Part shown: positions 49,004 to 59,874 of the stretch, piece after piece
Position numbering within the stretch: the stretch's first letter is position 1
How the letters are laid out: each line of letters opens with the position of its first letter
Assembly: GCF_033096465.1 (NCBI RefSeq)
Contig: NZ_AP028156.1
Location: forward strand, 615,501 to 679,500
DNA length: 64,000 nucleotides
Direction: 5' to 3'
Origin: Blautia luti
GTDB lineage: Bacteria > Bacillota > Clostridia > Lachnospirales > Lachnospiraceae
Made by a program: the position numbers and the translations under genes
Notes under the pieces: model-generated
Seen by the model: only the letters and a program-made list of their open reading frames with translations
Databases searched by the model: none
Told to the model about the DNA's origin: nothing

Positions 49004-50485
49004 TTATTTCTGCAGCTTCTTAGCATGCTCAGATTTCGGCTCGCATGTAAGCTCTACACCCAGCTTACGGAACTCCAGAATATCCACCTGGGACAGCAGC
49101 ACAGAAGTATGAACCTGGCAGCCCTTTAATTTCGGGATCTGCTGCAGTGCAAGCTTCGCATCTTCATTATCAGCAGCACTGATAGAAAGGGCGATCAGAG
49201 TCTCATCAGAATGCAGTCTCGGGTTCTTGCTTCCAAGATACTGAGTCTTCAGAGTCTGGATCGGTCTTAAAGCTTCCGGAGAGATTACGTGTTTACTATG
49301 GTCAATTCCTGCCAGCTCTTTCAGTGCATTCAGGATCAGGGCAGAGGAAGCGCCAAGCAGATCGGAAGTCTTTCCTGTAATGATACGTCCGTCATTAAGC
49401 TCCATGGCAGCAGCAGGTGCACCGGTTTCTTCCTCATGCTGCAGTGCAACTGGAACAACTTTGCGGTCTTCCAATGTAACATGAGCCTGTTTCAGCAGAA
49501 GTTCGATCTTGAAAACTTCTTCTTCACGTCCGGTTCCGCGAACCAGAGATTCCATGCTCTTATAATATCTGCGGATAATCTCCTGACGTGCAGCTTCTTT
49601 GCAGGCTTCATCATCAACAATGCAGTTACCGGCCATATTGACGCCCATGTCTGTCGGAGATTTGTAAGGGCACTCGCCCATGATCTTCTCAAACATAGCC
49701 TGAAGAACAGGGAAAACTTCAACGTCACGGTTGTAGTTAATAGTAGTCTTACCGTATGCTTCCAGATGGAACGGGTCAATCATGTTGACATCATTTAAGT
49801 CAGCAGTAGCTGCCTCATATGCCAGGTTTACCGGATGTTTCAGCGGGATATTCCAGATCGGGAAAGTTTCAAATTTCGCATATCCGGCTTTGACACCACG
49901 TTTGTATTCATGATAAAGCTGGGAAAGGCAGGTAGCCATTTTTCCGCTTCCAGGTCCAGGAGCAGTGATGACAACCAGCGGTCTTGTTGTTTCGATATAA
50001 TCATTCTTGCCGTATCCCTCATCACTGACGATCAGAGATGTGTTGTTCGGATAACCCGGGATCAGATAAAGTACATAAACCTTAATTCCAAGTTTCTCCA
50101 GACGTTTCTTGAACGCATCTGCGCTTTCCTGGCCAGCATACTGAGTAATGCAGACACTTCCAACATAAAGGCCGCGCTCTGTAAACACTTCCATAAGACG
50201 AAGCACGTCTTCATCATAAGTGATGCCAAGGTCGCCTCTGACTTTGTTCTTGTCAATATCAGCAGCGCTGATTACGATGACGATCTCTGCCTGATCAGAA
50301 AGCTGCATCAGCATGCGCAGTTTACTGTCCGGCTCAAATCCCGGAAGAACTCTGGAAGCATGGTAGTCATCAAAAAGCTTGCCGCCAAATTCCAGATAAA
50401 GTTTGTTTCCAAACTTGCTGATACGTTCCCGAATATGTTCGGACTGCATTTTCAGATACTTGTCGTTGTCAAATCCTATCTTCAT
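49004..50485 (-). CDS. DUF1846 family protein
   Basis: A 493-residue cytoplasmic protein of the DUF1846 family, widespread in Firmicutes but without an agreed function. Visible are the opening [20 protein letters not shown], the segment [20 protein letters not shown] with a P-loop-like glycine-rich turn (about residues 170-190), and the conserved [14 protein letters not shown]. Structures of the family show a nucleotide-binding-like fold, so an enzyme acting on a nucleotide-type ligand is possible. GAAAAAGGAGTGG precedes the ATG on the minus strand. It is convergent with ugpQ and divergent from ftsH. Confidence 0.88.
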   Translation of the reverse strand: MKIGFDNDKYLKMQSEHIRERISKFGNKLYLEFGGKLFDDYHASRVLPGFEPDSKLRMLMQLSDQAEIVIVISAADIDKNKVRGDLGITYDEDVLRLMEVFTERGLYVGSVCITQYAGQESADAFKKRLEKLGIKVYVLYLIPGYPNNTSLIVSDEGYGKNDYIETTRPLVVITAPGPGSGKMATCLSQLYHEYKRGVKAGYAKFETFPIWNIPLKHPVNLAYEAATADLNDVNMIDPFHLEAYGKTTINYNRDVEVFPVLQAMFEKIMGECPYKSPTDMGVNMAGNCIVDDEACKEAARQEIIRRYYKSMESLVRGTGREEEVFKIELLLKQAHVTLEDRKVVPVALQHEEETGAPAAAMELNDGRIITGKTSDLLGASSALILNALKELAGIDHSKHVISPEALRPIQTLKTQYLGSKNPRLHSDETLIALSISAADNEDAKLALQQIPKLKGCQVHTSVLLSQVDILEFRKLGVELTCEPKSEHAKKLQK

Positions 50486-50613
50486 TTGTTCAAATCCACT
50501 CCTTTTTCATCTCATCACATGTTTAAAATCACTTTGCCAATAGTATACTACAAAAAGAGACGTTTGTAACGGTGAAATTTTACAAAAATCGAAGTAATTT
50601 CGCAATAACGCAG

Positions 50614-50642
50614 TTGATTTATAAGAAAATTCTCTTTATAAT
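50614..50642 (+). promoter_or_regulatory. Promoter of ftsH
   Basis: TTGATT (50614-50619), 17 bp, TATAAT (50637-50642), 27 bp before the ATG with AGAGGAGG between. Confidence 0.7.
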
Positions 50643-50669
50643 AAAAAAGATAACAAGAGGAGGAAAAAA

Positions 50670-52829
50670 ATGGATAATCATATGGACAATAATCCGAATG
50701 GCAATCGTCCTGATAAAAACAAGAGTCCGGGCAATCAGGATCCCAATAAGAATCATCAATCGATCTTTGCGTTTCTGGTATGCCTCCTGATTACTTTGGT
50801 ATGTTTTGCCATGTTTACCAATATGCTCAAGGATAATTCCAGTGAGATCACCTACGATAAATTTATCGAGATGGTAGAAGAGGGAAATGTAAAAGAAGTT
50901 ACACTTCAGTCAGATACATTGACCATTAAACCGAAGCATCAGGATTCTGCATTTTCGGAAAAAGAATATTATACACGCCAGATGGAATCAGCAGATCAGC
51001 TGACAGAGAGACTGGAAGGGACCGGAATTGAGTTCCATTCTGAAGCACCGGATGCGGTGAGTGAGATCGTAGCCATGCTGGTGAGCGTGCTTCTGCCGAC
51101 CATCGTACTCTTTGTACTTCTGATGGTGTTCATGCGCCGTATGAATAAAGGCGGCGGAATGATGGGTGTCGGCAAGAGCCGTGCGAAAGCCTATATTCAG
51201 AAAGACACAGGAATTACTTTCAAGGATGTGGCAGGACAGGATGAAGCGAAAGAATCACTTCAGGAAGTTGTTGATTTCCTGCACAATCCTGGAAAATACA
51301 CGACCATCGGAGCCAAGCTCCCGAAAGGTGCCCTGCTTGTAGGTCCTCCGGGAACCGGTAAAACACTTCTGGCAAAAGCAGTAGCAGGAGAGGCACAAGT
51401 GCCGTTCTTCTCCCTGTCAGGTTCTGAGTTTGTGGAAATGTTTGTCGGCGTAGGTGCATCCCGTGTCCGTGACCTGTTTGAGGAAGCGAAGAAGAATGCG
51501 CCGTGTATCATCTTTATCGATGAGATCGATGCCATCGGTAAGAGCCGTGACTCCCATTATGGCGGCGGCAATGACGAGCGTGAGCAGACATTGAACCAGT
51601 TACTTGCTGAGATGGATGGTTTTGATACTTCCAAGGGACTTCTGATCCTGGCAGCTACCAACCGTCCGGAAGTTCTTGACCCTGCACTTCTCCGTCCGGG
51701 ACGTTTTGACAGACGGGTGATCGTTGACCGCCCGGATCTGAAAGGAAGAATCGAGATCCTGAAAGTACATGCCAGAAATGTACATCTGGATGAAACGGTT
51801 GACTTTGACAACATTGCACTTGCAACTTCCGGAGCAGTGGGATCTGATCTGGCAAATATGATCAACGAGGCCGCAATCCTTGCAGTTAAGAGCGGTCGTA
51901 CTGCTGTATCCCAGAAAGATCTGCTGGAAGCAGTAGAGGTGGTTCTGGTAGGTAAAGAAAAGAAAGACAGAATCCTCAGTGAGCAGGAACGCAGGATCGT
52001 ATCCTACCACGAGGTTGGACATGCACTGGTAAGCGCCCTGCAGAAAGACGCAGAGCCTGTACAGAAGATCACCATCGTGCCGAGAACCATGGGCGCACTT
52101 GGCTATGTCATGCAGGTACCGGAAGAGGAGAAATACCTCAACACCAAGAAAGAACTGGAAGCGATGCTGGTGGGATACCTTGGGGGACGTGCCGCAGAGG
52201 AACTGGTATTTGACACAGTAACCACAGGTGCCGCAAATGATATTGAACAGGCTACCAAGGTAGCACGTGCAATGATCACACAATACGGTATGTCCGAGAA
52301 GTTCGGACTGATGGGACTGGCAACACAGGAGAGCCAGTATCTCAGCGGCAGAGCAGTATTAAACTGCGGCGATGACACGGCTACAGAAGTTGACCATGAA
52401 GTTATGGTACTTCTTCACAATTCCTACGAAGAAGCCAAGAGACTCATCGGAAGTCACAGAGAAGCGCTGGACAAGATTGCGGGCTATCTGATCCGCAGAG
52501 AGACTATTACAGGTAAGGAATTCATGAAGATCTTCCGTGCAGTAGAGCGCGGAATGGAGATTCCCGAAAATCTGGACGATCTGATAATCCCGGAGAAAAC
52601 AGATAACAAGCAGGAAGAACAGGCAGAGAATTTAACAGTGAAAATGACAGCAGAACAAACTGCAGAAGCTGCAAATGAACAGACAGAAGAACTGTCTGTG
52701 AAAACAGTGGAGACAGTTGCGGAAATCACAGAAAAACAGCCGGATGAGTCAAACGCAGATCAGGCCAAAGAAACAGATTCAGATGAAAAAGAGAATACAG
52801 TAACGCTGGATAAGATAGAGATTCAGTGA
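50670..52829 (+). CDS. ftsH: ATP-dependent zinc metalloprotease FtsH
   Basis: A 719-residue membrane protease for quality control. Two transmembrane segments (about 32-51 and 133-155) enclose a short outer domain. The AAA+ part has Walker A GPPGTGKT (225-232), Walker [12 protein letters not shown] and the second region of homology RPGRFDRR. The protease site is HEVGH (447-451). The C-terminal about 90 residues are a Glu/Thr/Ala/Asn-rich disordered tail, longer than usual. The N-terminal 30 residues are Asn/Asp-rich and unusual too. This looks like a complete working enzyme. Confidence 0.94.
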   Translation: MDNHMDNNPNGNRPDKNKSPGNQDPNKNHQSIFAFLVCLLITLVCFAMFTNMLKDNSSEITYDKFIEMVEEGNVKEVTLQSDTLTIKPKHQDSAFSEKEYYTRQMESADQLTERLEGTGIEFHSEAPDAVSEIVAMLVSVLLPTIVLFVLLMVFMRRMNKGGGMMGVGKSRAKAYIQKDTGITFKDVAGQDEAKESLQEVVDFLHNPGKYTTIGAKLPKGALLVGPPGTGKTLLAKAVAGEAQVPFFSLSGSEFVEMFVGVGASRVRDLFEEAKKNAPCIIFIDEIDAIGKSRDSHYGGGNDEREQTLNQLLAEMDGFDTSKGLLILAATNRPEVLDPALLRPGRFDRRVIVDRPDLKGRIEILKVHARNVHLDETVDFDNIALATSGAVGSDLANMINEAAILAVKSGRTAVSQKDLLEAVEVVLVGKEKKDRILSEQERRIVSYHEVGHALVSALQKDAEPVQKITIVPRTMGALGYVMQVPEEEKYLNTKKELEAMLVGYLGGRAAEELVFDTVTTGAANDIEQATKVARAMITQYGMSEKFGLMGLATQESQYLSGRAVLNCGDDTATEVDHEVMVLLHNSYEEAKRLIGSHREALDKIAGYLIRRETITGKEFMKIFRAVERGMEIPENLDDLIIPEKTDNKQEEQAENLTVKMTAEQTAEAANEQTEELSVKTVETVAEITEKQPDESNADQAKETDSDEKENTVTLDKIEIQ

Positions 52830-52836
52830 TACAATA

Positions 52837-52866
52837 ACAGAGCCGGGAAGCATCCCGGCTCTTGTT
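52837..52866 (+). terminator. Terminator-like hairpin after ftsH
   Basis: AGAGCCGGG and CCCGGCTCT form a 9-bp stem around AAGCAT followed by TGTTAG. The weak T-tract may allow read-through to uvrC 30 bp later. Confidence 0.6.
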
Positions 52867-52896
52867 AGTATAGGATCATAAAATGGAGGAAATTTT

Positions 52897-54756
52897 ATGT
52901 TTCAGATAGAAGAAGAACTGAAAAAACTTCCCGGGAAACCAGGGGTTTATATCATGCATGGAGAGAAAGATGAAATCATTTATGTGGGAAAAGCTGTCAG
53001 TCTGAAAAACAGAGTGCGGCAGTATTTTCAGAGCAGCAGGAATAAAGGTGCGAAGATTGAGCAGATGGTAACTCACATTAGAAGGTTTGAGTACATTATC
53101 ACGGACTCTGAACTGGAAGCACTTGTTCTGGAGTGTAATCTGATCAAGGAACACAGACCGAAATATAATACCATGCTCAAGGATGACAAGAGTTATCCAT
53201 TTATCAAAGTAACAGTCAATGAGAAATATCCAAGAGTTCTTTTTGCCAGAAGAATGAAGAAAGACAAGGCAAAGTATTTCGGACCATATACAAGTGCGGG
53301 GGCAGTGAAAGACGTGATCGAACTGGTCCGTAAGCTCTATAAGGTGCGTTCCTGCAACCGTGTACTTCCCCGTGACTGTGGGAAAGACCGCCCCTGTCTG
53401 TATTACCATATGAAACAGTGCACAGCACCCTGTCAGGGATATGTGAGTTCAGAAGAGTACAAGAAAAATATCACAGAACTTCTGAAATTTCTCAACGGGG
53501 ATTTCCAGGATACCATTGATATACTGACGGATAAAATGATGGCAGCATCAGAGGAAATGCGTTTCGAGGATGCCATGGAATACCGCGATCTGATCCGCAG
53601 TATTCAGAAGATCGGAGAGCGTCAGAAGATCACCAGCTACGGAGAAGAAGATAAGGATATCATTGCGGTGGCAATGGACGAAAGCCTTGACCTGCGTGAG
53701 CAGGATGCGGTTGTGCAGGTATTTTTTGTCCGCGACGGCAAGCTGATCGGCAGAGAGCATTTCTATCTGCGTGTGGCGCGGGGAGATACGAAGGCTCAGG
53801 TACTGTCCAGTTTTATGAAACAGTTTTATGCGGGTACGCCTTTTATTCCACGGGAGATCATGCTGCAGAAAGAAATTGAGGATGCGCAGATCATAGAGGA
53901 ATGGCTTACTGCACGACGAAAGCAGCGTGTTTATATCCGTGTGCCGAAGAAAGGTACCAAGGAAAAGCTTGTGGAGCTGGCAGAAGAGAATGCGAAGATG
54001 GTTCTGGATAAGGACAGAGAGCGGATCAAGCGCGAAGAGGGCAGAACTATCGGCGCTGTCCATGAGGTGGAAGACTGGCTTGGATTGTCCGGAATTCGAC
54101 GGATGGAGGCATATGATATTTCCAATATCAGCGGTTTCGAATCTGTAGGTTCCATGGTTGTCTATGAAAAAGGCAAGCCGAAACGCAGTGACTATCGTAA
54201 ATTCAAGATCAAATGGGTACAGGGACCCAACGATTACGCAAGTATGGAGGAGGTACTTACCAGACGATTTACCCATGAGGGAAAAGACGAGTATGACAGC
54301 TTTTCCCTCATGCCGGACTTGATCCTGATGGATGGAGGCCGGGGCCAGGTAAATATTGCGCTGAAAGTTCTGGGAGATTTGGGACTTGATATTCCTGTCT
54401 GTGGTATGGTTAAAGATAATCACCATAGAACACGTGGATTGTATTACAATAACCTGGAAATCCCTATCGACACCAGCAGTGAGGGCTTCCGGTTGATCAC
54501 CAGGATTCAGGATGAGGCACATCGTTTTGCCATTGAATTCCACCGTTCTCTGCGAAGTAAAGATCAGGTACATTCTCTCCTGGATGACATCCCGGGAATC
54601 GGAGACACCAGAAGAAAAGCACTGATGAGAAAGTTCAAATCCATCGAAAATATCCGGGATGCATCCCTGGAAGAACTGGCGCAGACAGAAAGTATGAATG
54701 CAGGAAGTGCGCAGAAAGTATATGAATTCTTTCATGTGCCTGTTGAGAACAAATAG
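52897..54756 (+). CDS. uvrC: UvrABC system protein C (excinuclease subunit)
   Basis: A 619-residue nuclease of nucleotide excision repair. It has the N-terminal GIY-YIG domain ([21 protein letters not shown], residues 12-32), a cysteine cluster ([20 protein letters not shown] with CTAPCQGY), a UVR domain (about 200-235), the RNase H-like nuclease domain ([20 protein letters not shown], about 405) and a helix-hairpin-helix pair at the end ([20 protein letters not shown]). Full length for the family. ATGGAGGAAATTTT precedes the start. Confidence 0.94.
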   Translation: MFQIEEELKKLPGKPGVYIMHGEKDEIIYVGKAVSLKNRVRQYFQSSRNKGAKIEQMVTHIRRFEYIITDSELEALVLECNLIKEHRPKYNTMLKDDKSYPFIKVTVNEKYPRVLFARRMKKDKAKYFGPYTSAGAVKDVIELVRKLYKVRSCNRVLPRDCGKDRPCLYYHMKQCTAPCQGYVSSEEYKKNITELLKFLNGDFQDTIDILTDKMMAASEEMRFEDAMEYRDLIRSIQKIGERQKITSYGEEDKDIIAVAMDESLDLREQDAVVQVFFVRDGKLIGREHFYLRVARGDTKAQVLSSFMKQFYAGTPFIPREIMLQKEIEDAQIIEEWLTARRKQRVYIRVPKKGTKEKLVELAEENAKMVLDKDRERIKREEGRTIGAVHEVEDWLGLSGIRRMEAYDISNISGFESVGSMVVYEKGKPKRSDYRKFKIKWVQGPNDYASMEEVLTRRFTHEGKDEYDSFSLMPDLILMDGGRGQVNIALKVLGDLGLDIPVCGMVKDNHHRTRGLYYNNLEIPIDTSSEGFRLITRIQDEAHRFAIEFHRSLRSKDQVHSLLDDIPGIGDTRRKALMRKFKSIENIRDASLEELAQTESMNAGSAQKVYEFFHVPVENK

Positions 54757-54906
54757 CTAAAGATTCATCCTGCAAGATTGTTTCAAGAATCAACTTGTTG
54801 GCACGTTAGTTATCTGATGTGGAAAAACAGACAGTAATTTATGAAATATGTAGAAACATTCTCTTAATCTTCTACATGTTCCCCAACTATTATCTGCTAT
54901 TTGCAA

Positions 54907-54936
54907 TTGATGTTGCGCATAGTGATGTGATATAAT
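54907..54936 (+). promoter_or_regulatory. Promoter of hprK
   Basis: TTGATG (54907-54912), 18 bp, TATAAT (54931-54936), 40 bp before the ATG. Confidence 0.6.
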
Positions 54937-54975
54937 AAAAATAACGTAAAATTTTGAACTGAAAAGGAGAAACAA

Positions 54976-55914
54976 ATGAAAGGTGTACAGTTGACAAAAT
55001 TAGTTCAGGAATTGGGACTTCACAATCTGACTCCTGAAATTGACCTGCCTGAGATAGTGATCAAGACAGCCGAGATCAACAGACCGGCGCTGCAGCTTAC
55101 AGGATATCTGGAACACTTTGCCAATGAGCGTGTACAGATCATCGGATATGTAGAATATACGTATCTGATGCAGCTCAGTGATGAAGAACGGAAATTCAAA
55201 TATGAGAGATTCATTTCAAGTAAGATCCCATGTGTAATCTTCAGTACAATGACGAGACCATCACAGGATATGATCGATCTGGCCATAAAATATAATGTTC
55301 CGACCTTTGTAACAGAGAGAACAACTTCCAGCTTCATGGCTGAGATCATCAGATGGCTGGGAGTACAGCTGGCGCCATGTATCTCTATCCACGGAGTTCT
55401 GGTAGATGTATACGGTGAAGGTGTCCTGATCACAGGAGAGAGCGGTATCGGTAAAAGCGAAGCTGCCCTGGAGCTGATCAAGAGAGGGCATCGACTGGTC
55501 AGTGATGATGTAGTAGAACTTCGTAAAGTAAGTGACGTAACTCTGGTAGGTTCTGCACCGGACATTACGAGACATTTTATCGAGCTTCGCGGCATCGGTA
55601 TCATTGATGTAAAGACCCTTTTCGGTGTAGAAAGTGTCAAGGATACTCAGTCTGTAGACCTTGTGATCAAACTGGAAGAATGGGACAGAGACAAGGAGTA
55701 TGATCGTCTTGGTCTTCATGAGGAATATACAGAGTACCTTGGAAACAAGATCGTATGCCATTCTCTTCCGATCCGTCCGGGCCGTAACCTGGCGATCATT
55801 GTAGAGTCTGCAGCTGTTAATCACAGACAGAAGAAGATGGGATATAATGCAGCGGAAGAGCTGTATAAGCGTGTACAGGCAAACATTGCCAAGAGACGCG
55901 AGGATAAAGAATAA
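54976..55914 (+). CDS. hprK: HPr kinase/phosphorylase
   Basis: A 312-residue enzyme that phosphorylates HPr at Ser46 and so drives carbon catabolite control in Firmicutes. The N-terminal domain (1-130) is of the usual type. The catalytic domain has Walker A GESGIGKSEAALELIKRGHR (about 155-174), the SDDVVELR strand, the family signature FIELRGIGIIDVKTLFG (about 198-214), and the late IRPGRNLAIIVESAAVNHRQ. Own promoter upstream; the glucokinase gene follows within 35 bp, so both are probably co-transcribed. Confidence 0.94.
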   Translation: MKGVQLTKLVQELGLHNLTPEIDLPEIVIKTAEINRPALQLTGYLEHFANERVQIIGYVEYTYLMQLSDEERKFKYERFISSKIPCVIFSTMTRPSQDMIDLAIKYNVPTFVTERTTSSFMAEIIRWLGVQLAPCISIHGVLVDVYGEGVLITGESGIGKSEAALELIKRGHRLVSDDVVELRKVSDVTLVGSAPDITRHFIELRGIGIIDVKTLFGVESVKDTQSVDLVIKLEEWDRDKEYDRLGLHEEYTEYLGNKIVCHSLPIRPGRNLAIIVESAAVNHRQKKMGYNAAEELYKRVQANIAKRREDKE

Positions 55915-55949
55915 AAGACGCAGTGGCACCTGTGAAAATGGAGGAAATT

Positions 55950-56894
55950 ATGGGAAATTATTGTTTTGGAATTGATGTTGGCGGTACATCCGTAAAATGT
56001 GGTCTGTTTCAGACAGACGGAACTCTGGTTGAGAAATGGGAGATTCCTACACGCAAGGAGAATAACGGAGAGAAGATCATTCCGGATATCGCGAAAACAA
56101 TTCTGGATAAAATTGAAGAGCGTAAGCTGGATAAATCTGATATAGACGGTGTTGGAATCGGTGTTCCGGGACCTGTTAATGATAAAGGAGAAGTTCTCTG
56201 CGCAGTAAACCTTTTCTGGGGATTTAAAGAAGTTACTAGAGAGCTGACAGAACTGACAGGACTTCCGTCCAAAGCAGGAAATGATGCGAATGTAGCTGCA
56301 CTTGGAGAAGCATGGAAAGGTGCGGCAGCAGGTGCGAAGAATGTAATCCTGGTTACTCTGGGAACCGGAGTAGGCGGCGGTATCATTCTGGACGGCAAGA
56401 TTGTAGCAGGTGTTCACGGTGCAGGCGGAGAGATCGGCCATGCCAATATTGACCATGCAGAAGAAGAGAAATGTAACTGCGGTAACAGTGGATGCCTGGA
56501 GCAGTACACTTCCGCTACAGGTATCGTACGTGTGGCTAAAAGGACTCTGGCTGCAACAGAAGAGAAAACAGTTCTCAGAGACTTCCCGAATCTTTCTGCC
56601 AAGAATGTACTGGATGCTTACAAAGACGGTGATAAAGTTGCAACGGACGTGATGAACCAGGTAGGTGATAAACTGGGCGGTGCCCTGTCCGTGTTTGCCT
56701 GTGTGACAGATCCGGAAGCGATCGTAATCGGCGGCGGCGTATCAAAGGCAGGACAGTCTCTGATCGACTGTATCCAGAAATATTATAAGAAGTATGCATT
56801 TTCAGCATGCAAAGAGACACCGATCATTCTGGCTACTCTGGGAAATGATGCCGGTATTTATGGCTCTGCCCGTATGGTGATCAAAGAAGCATAA
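55950..56894 (+). CDS. glk: ROK-family glucokinase
   Basis: A 314-residue sugar kinase. ATP-binding FGIDVGGTSVKCGLF (residues 6-20), the catalytic Asp in SKAGNDANVAALGEA (about 105), GTGVGGGIILDGK, and the ROK zinc/sugar motif GEIGHANIDHAEEEKCNCGN, then CLEQYTSA are all there. It makes glucose 6-phosphate from glucose. I chose ATG 55950, preceded by GGAGG, over an in-frame start 27 nt upstream. It follows hprK and is ended by a strong bidirectional terminator. Confidence 0.9.
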   Translation: MGNYCFGIDVGGTSVKCGLFQTDGTLVEKWEIPTRKENNGEKIIPDIAKTILDKIEERKLDKSDIDGVGIGVPGPVNDKGEVLCAVNLFWGFKEVTRELTELTGLPSKAGNDANVAALGEAWKGAAAGAKNVILVTLGTGVGGGIILDGKIVAGVHGAGGEIGHANIDHAEEEKCNCGNSGCLEQYTSATGIVRVAKRTLAATEEKTVLRDFPNLSAKNVLDAYKDGDKVATDVMNQVGDKLGGALSVFACVTDPEAIVIGGGVSKAGQSLIDCIQKYYKKYAFSACKETPIILATLGNDAGIYGSARMVIKEA

Positions 56895-56927
56895 TCAAAA
56901 TATTATTAAAGATATCATTAAAGGCGT

Positions 56928-56966
56928 AAAAAAATCCTCTGGGAACTTGTCCCAGAGGATTTTTTG
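56928..56966. terminator. Bidirectional terminator between glk and pbpA
   Basis: ATCCTCTGGGA and TCCCAGAGGAT form a perfect 11-bp stem flanked by A6 and T6. Confidence 0.9.
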
Positions 56967-57010
56967 TTACAATATTACGTTGCCGAAAGCAATCTGACTC
57001 AGGCGAAGGA

Positions 57011-59653
57011 TCAATAATAATCAATCTGGTAAGAGGAATCATCCTCTCCGCCGCTGTCACCGCCATCATCGTTATCACCAGTGTTATCGCCATCACCGCC
57101 GCCATTATCATCGCCGCCGGTATTATCTGTATTATCACTGCCGCCATCACCGTTATCAGTATTATCACCGTTGCCGGTGTCATCGGTTCCGGTATTGTCG
57201 GTGCTGTCACTGTCTGCATCTGTTGTCTGAGATGCATCATCGGTGTTTTCTGTATCAGTGTTGCTGTAATCACTGTCATAATCGTAGTCATAACTGTCAT
57301 AATAATGCTCTTCGCAGTATTCAGTAGGCATGGTACCTACATCGAAGTATTCTGTGATCACAGGGCAGCCGGCTCTTGGCAGAAGACCTGTTTCAGAGCA
57401 TACGCTTAATTTCTCCACACTTGCAGGTTTGGTGAAATCTTTTTCAGGTAATCCTTCATGGATTCTTGTCATGACCTTTTTCCACAGAGTCTTATGGAAG
57501 TTACGGGCATAATCCGGAAGTTTCTCATTGTTATCATAACCGGACCATACTGCACAGGTATAATATGGAGTATATCCTACGAACCAGAGGTCATTATAGG
57601 CTTCAGTAGTACCTGTTTTGCCGGCAACAGCCATGTTGTCAAGCTGGCAGGCGGTACCTGTACCTTTCTTTACAACATCTTCCATGGCGCTTGTGAGCAG
57701 GTATGCTGTACTTTCTTTGATCACGGAACGTCCGGCGGAAGTATTCTCGATCAGTACGTTTCCGCTATGATCCAGGATCTTTGTGTAGTAGATCGGTTTG
57801 ATGTAGGTGCCGCCGTTAGCGATAGCTGCGTAGGAAGCACACAGTTCTATGTTTGTGACACCTCTGGTGATACCGCCAAGTGCAGTAGCAAGGTTCGCGT
57901 CACTCCATACATTGCCGTTGGCATCTGTATCTGCTTCTGTACCGTGGGCAAGTGTAGTGAATCCGAAGTTATCCAGATACTGAAGACCAAGTTCAGGAGT
58001 TACCTGCTCCAGACATTTTACTGCCACTACGTTGATGGAGTTCTGGATCGCTGTACGAATAGTAGTAGTTCCATTGTAAGAACGGGTTGCGTTGTTTACA
58101 GGAGAACCGTCCGGATATTCATAGGGTTCATCTTCGAAGGTAGTTGCTAGGCTCATACCCTTTTCATTCAGGGCAGGTGCATAGGTGGAAACGATCTTGA
58201 AGGTGGAACCAGGCTGACGTGTTGTGTCAGTAGCACGGTTCAGGGTCAGGCTGGCTGTTTTCTCCCCACGGCCGCCGATAAGAGCTTTCACATAACCGGT
58301 CTGCTGATCAATGACACTCATGGAAGACTGAGGCTGTGGTGCGAAGTTTACACGTTCTGCAACAACCTTGCTTCCGTTTGCCAGAATGTTCTCTTTATAT
58401 CTGTCCACATAAGTCTGGCCCTCTTCCGGTGAATCGAAGAGCAGATCGAAAGACGGATCTTCATTCTGGAAATACAGCTGAAGCATTTCCTTACTGTAGT
58501 TTACTTGATTGCCGTCAGGATCTGTGACAGTCAGCGCATAGTCAAGTTCGTACTGGACTTCGTCCGGGTAATTGGACGGATCGGCATATTCTTCATCCAG
58601 GATAGTCTGGATATTGGAATCCTGTGTGGTATATACTTTAAGTCCGCCGCTGTAGAGAAGGTTGGTAGCCTGAGTCTTGGTATAACCTTTGATATTCATA
58701 AGGTCGTTGATGATCTGATCTGTCAGTTCATCTTCGAAATAGGTGTAGACCGTGTTCTCTGTGCTGGAATTTTTTTCCTGAGCTGCCTGGATACGGGAAT
58801 ATATATCATCAGCCAGAGCTGCTTTGTACTGTTTCTTCGTGATGTAATTCTGATCCAGCATATGCTGGAGAACTTCTTTTCTACGTTTCTGGTTGTTCTC
58901 CGGGTTTACGATAGGATTAAAACGGGTAGGGTTCTGGGTGATTCCAGCCAGTGTTGCACACTCGGAAAGATTTAGATCCCATACATCTTTATCGAAATAC
59001 TGTCTTGCAGCAGCCTGTACACCGTATGCACCTGCACCCAGGTTGATGGTGTTCAGGTAGTTCTCAAGGATGGTATTTTTGTCCGTCTTTTTCTCTACCT
59101 GCACTGCCAGATACTGTTCCTGGAATTTACGTGTGAATTTCTCAAGCCATGTAGACTCGCTGGTCCAGTTGGTAAATACGTTATTCTTAAGAAGCTGCTG
59201 GGTAATGGTACTGGCACCCTCGGAAAAATCTCCGGTTGTGATGGCTTTCACACCTGCACGGAGAATACCTTTTACGTCAATACCGTTATGTTCATAGAAA
59301 CGTTCATCCTCGATGGCTACAACCGCATGCTGCAGATCCTCGGGGATCTGATCCAGTGTGACAGGCAGACGGTTGGAATTGGGTGCTGCCAGTTTACGGA
59401 TCTGATTGCCCTGGTCATCATACAGAAATGTGGCATAACCCAGGGGCATAATATCAATATCATTAACATCAGGAGCATTATCAATCACACCTCTGAAGGA
59501 ACCAATTCCCAGACAGGTTACTCCGATGCAGAGAGCGATCAGTGACACGAATAAAACTCTGATAAAAGAAACCCTCGCACGTTTCCCCATCATGGAGGAA
59601 CGGGAGATCAGGGAATTTCGCTTCCTGGCCGTCGATTTTTTACCGTAGTTCAT
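57011..59653 (-). CDS. Class A penicillin-binding protein (PBP1A type)
   Basis: An 880-residue membrane-anchored, bifunctional peptidoglycan synthase. A basic N-terminus and one transmembrane segment (about 33-52) precede the glycosyltransferase (GT51) domain with AVVAIEDERFYEHNGIDVKG and GASTITQQLLKNNVF. The transpeptidase has SxxK in RQPGSTFKIVSTY, SxN in AIQNSINVVAVK and KTG in VAGKTGTTEAYND. The last about 90 residues are a striking low-complexity tail of Asp, Asn, Gly, Thr and Ser. GGAGGTC precedes the ATG on the minus strand. The tail is probably outside the cell and may sit in or span the wall. Confidence 0.92.
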   Translation of the reverse strand: MNYGKKSTARKRNSLISRSSMMGKRARVSFIRVLFVSLIALCIGVTCLGIGSFRGVIDNAPDVNDIDIMPLGYATFLYDDQGNQIRKLAAPNSNRLPVTLDQIPEDLQHAVVAIEDERFYEHNGIDVKGILRAGVKAITTGDFSEGASTITQQLLKNNVFTNWTSESTWLEKFTRKFQEQYLAVQVEKKTDKNTILENYLNTINLGAGAYGVQAAARQYFDKDVWDLNLSECATLAGITQNPTRFNPIVNPENNQKRRKEVLQHMLDQNYITKKQYKAALADDIYSRIQAAQEKNSSTENTVYTYFEDELTDQIINDLMNIKGYTKTQATNLLYSGGLKVYTTQDSNIQTILDEEYADPSNYPDEVQYELDYALTVTDPDGNQVNYSKEMLQLYFQNEDPSFDLLFDSPEEGQTYVDRYKENILANGSKVVAERVNFAPQPQSSMSVIDQQTGYVKALIGGRGEKTASLTLNRATDTTRQPGSTFKIVSTYAPALNEKGMSLATTFEDEPYEYPDGSPVNNATRSYNGTTTIRTAIQNSINVVAVKCLEQVTPELGLQYLDNFGFTTLAHGTEADTDANGNVWSDANLATALGGITRGVTNIELCASYAAIANGGTYIKPIYYTKILDHSGNVLIENTSAGRSVIKESTAYLLTSAMEDVVKKGTGTACQLDNMAVAGKTGTTEAYNDLWFVGYTPYYTCAVWSGYDNNEKLPDYARNFHKTLWKKVMTRIHEGLPEKDFTKPASVEKLSVCSETGLLPRAGCPVITEYFDVGTMPTEYCEEHYYDSYDYDYDSDYSNTDTENTDDASQTTDADSDSTDNTGTDDTGNGDNTDNGDGGSDNTDNTGGDDNGGGDGDNTGDNDDGGDSGGEDDSSYQIDYY

Positions 59654-59730
59654 GTTAGACCTCCTTTATAATCCGTTCTATTATATCAAATATAAATAGG
59701 TAAATAAAGCAAAAAAATAAAAATTCATAA

Positions 59731-59758
59731 TTGATTATGCTGTTTTGTGTAATATAGT
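59731..59758 (+). promoter_or_regulatory. Promoter of the YigZ-family gene
   Basis: TTGATT (59731-59736), 16 bp, TATAGT (59753-59758). The leader is about 110 nt. Confidence 0.5.
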
Positions 59759-59874
59759 ATACACAGTGCTGGTGTATTTCTGTAATTCATGGTAAACTGT
59801 AGCTGTGACAGCAGGGCCGGAAAGGTTCAGAGAATGGTACCTGCGGACGTGAGATCAGGCTGGAGGCATGAAAA

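Noticed and set aside
53548..54735. 395-codon minus-strand open frame over uvrC
   Set aside because: uvrC is certain from its domains; the antisense frame has no start signal and no resemblance to a protein family.
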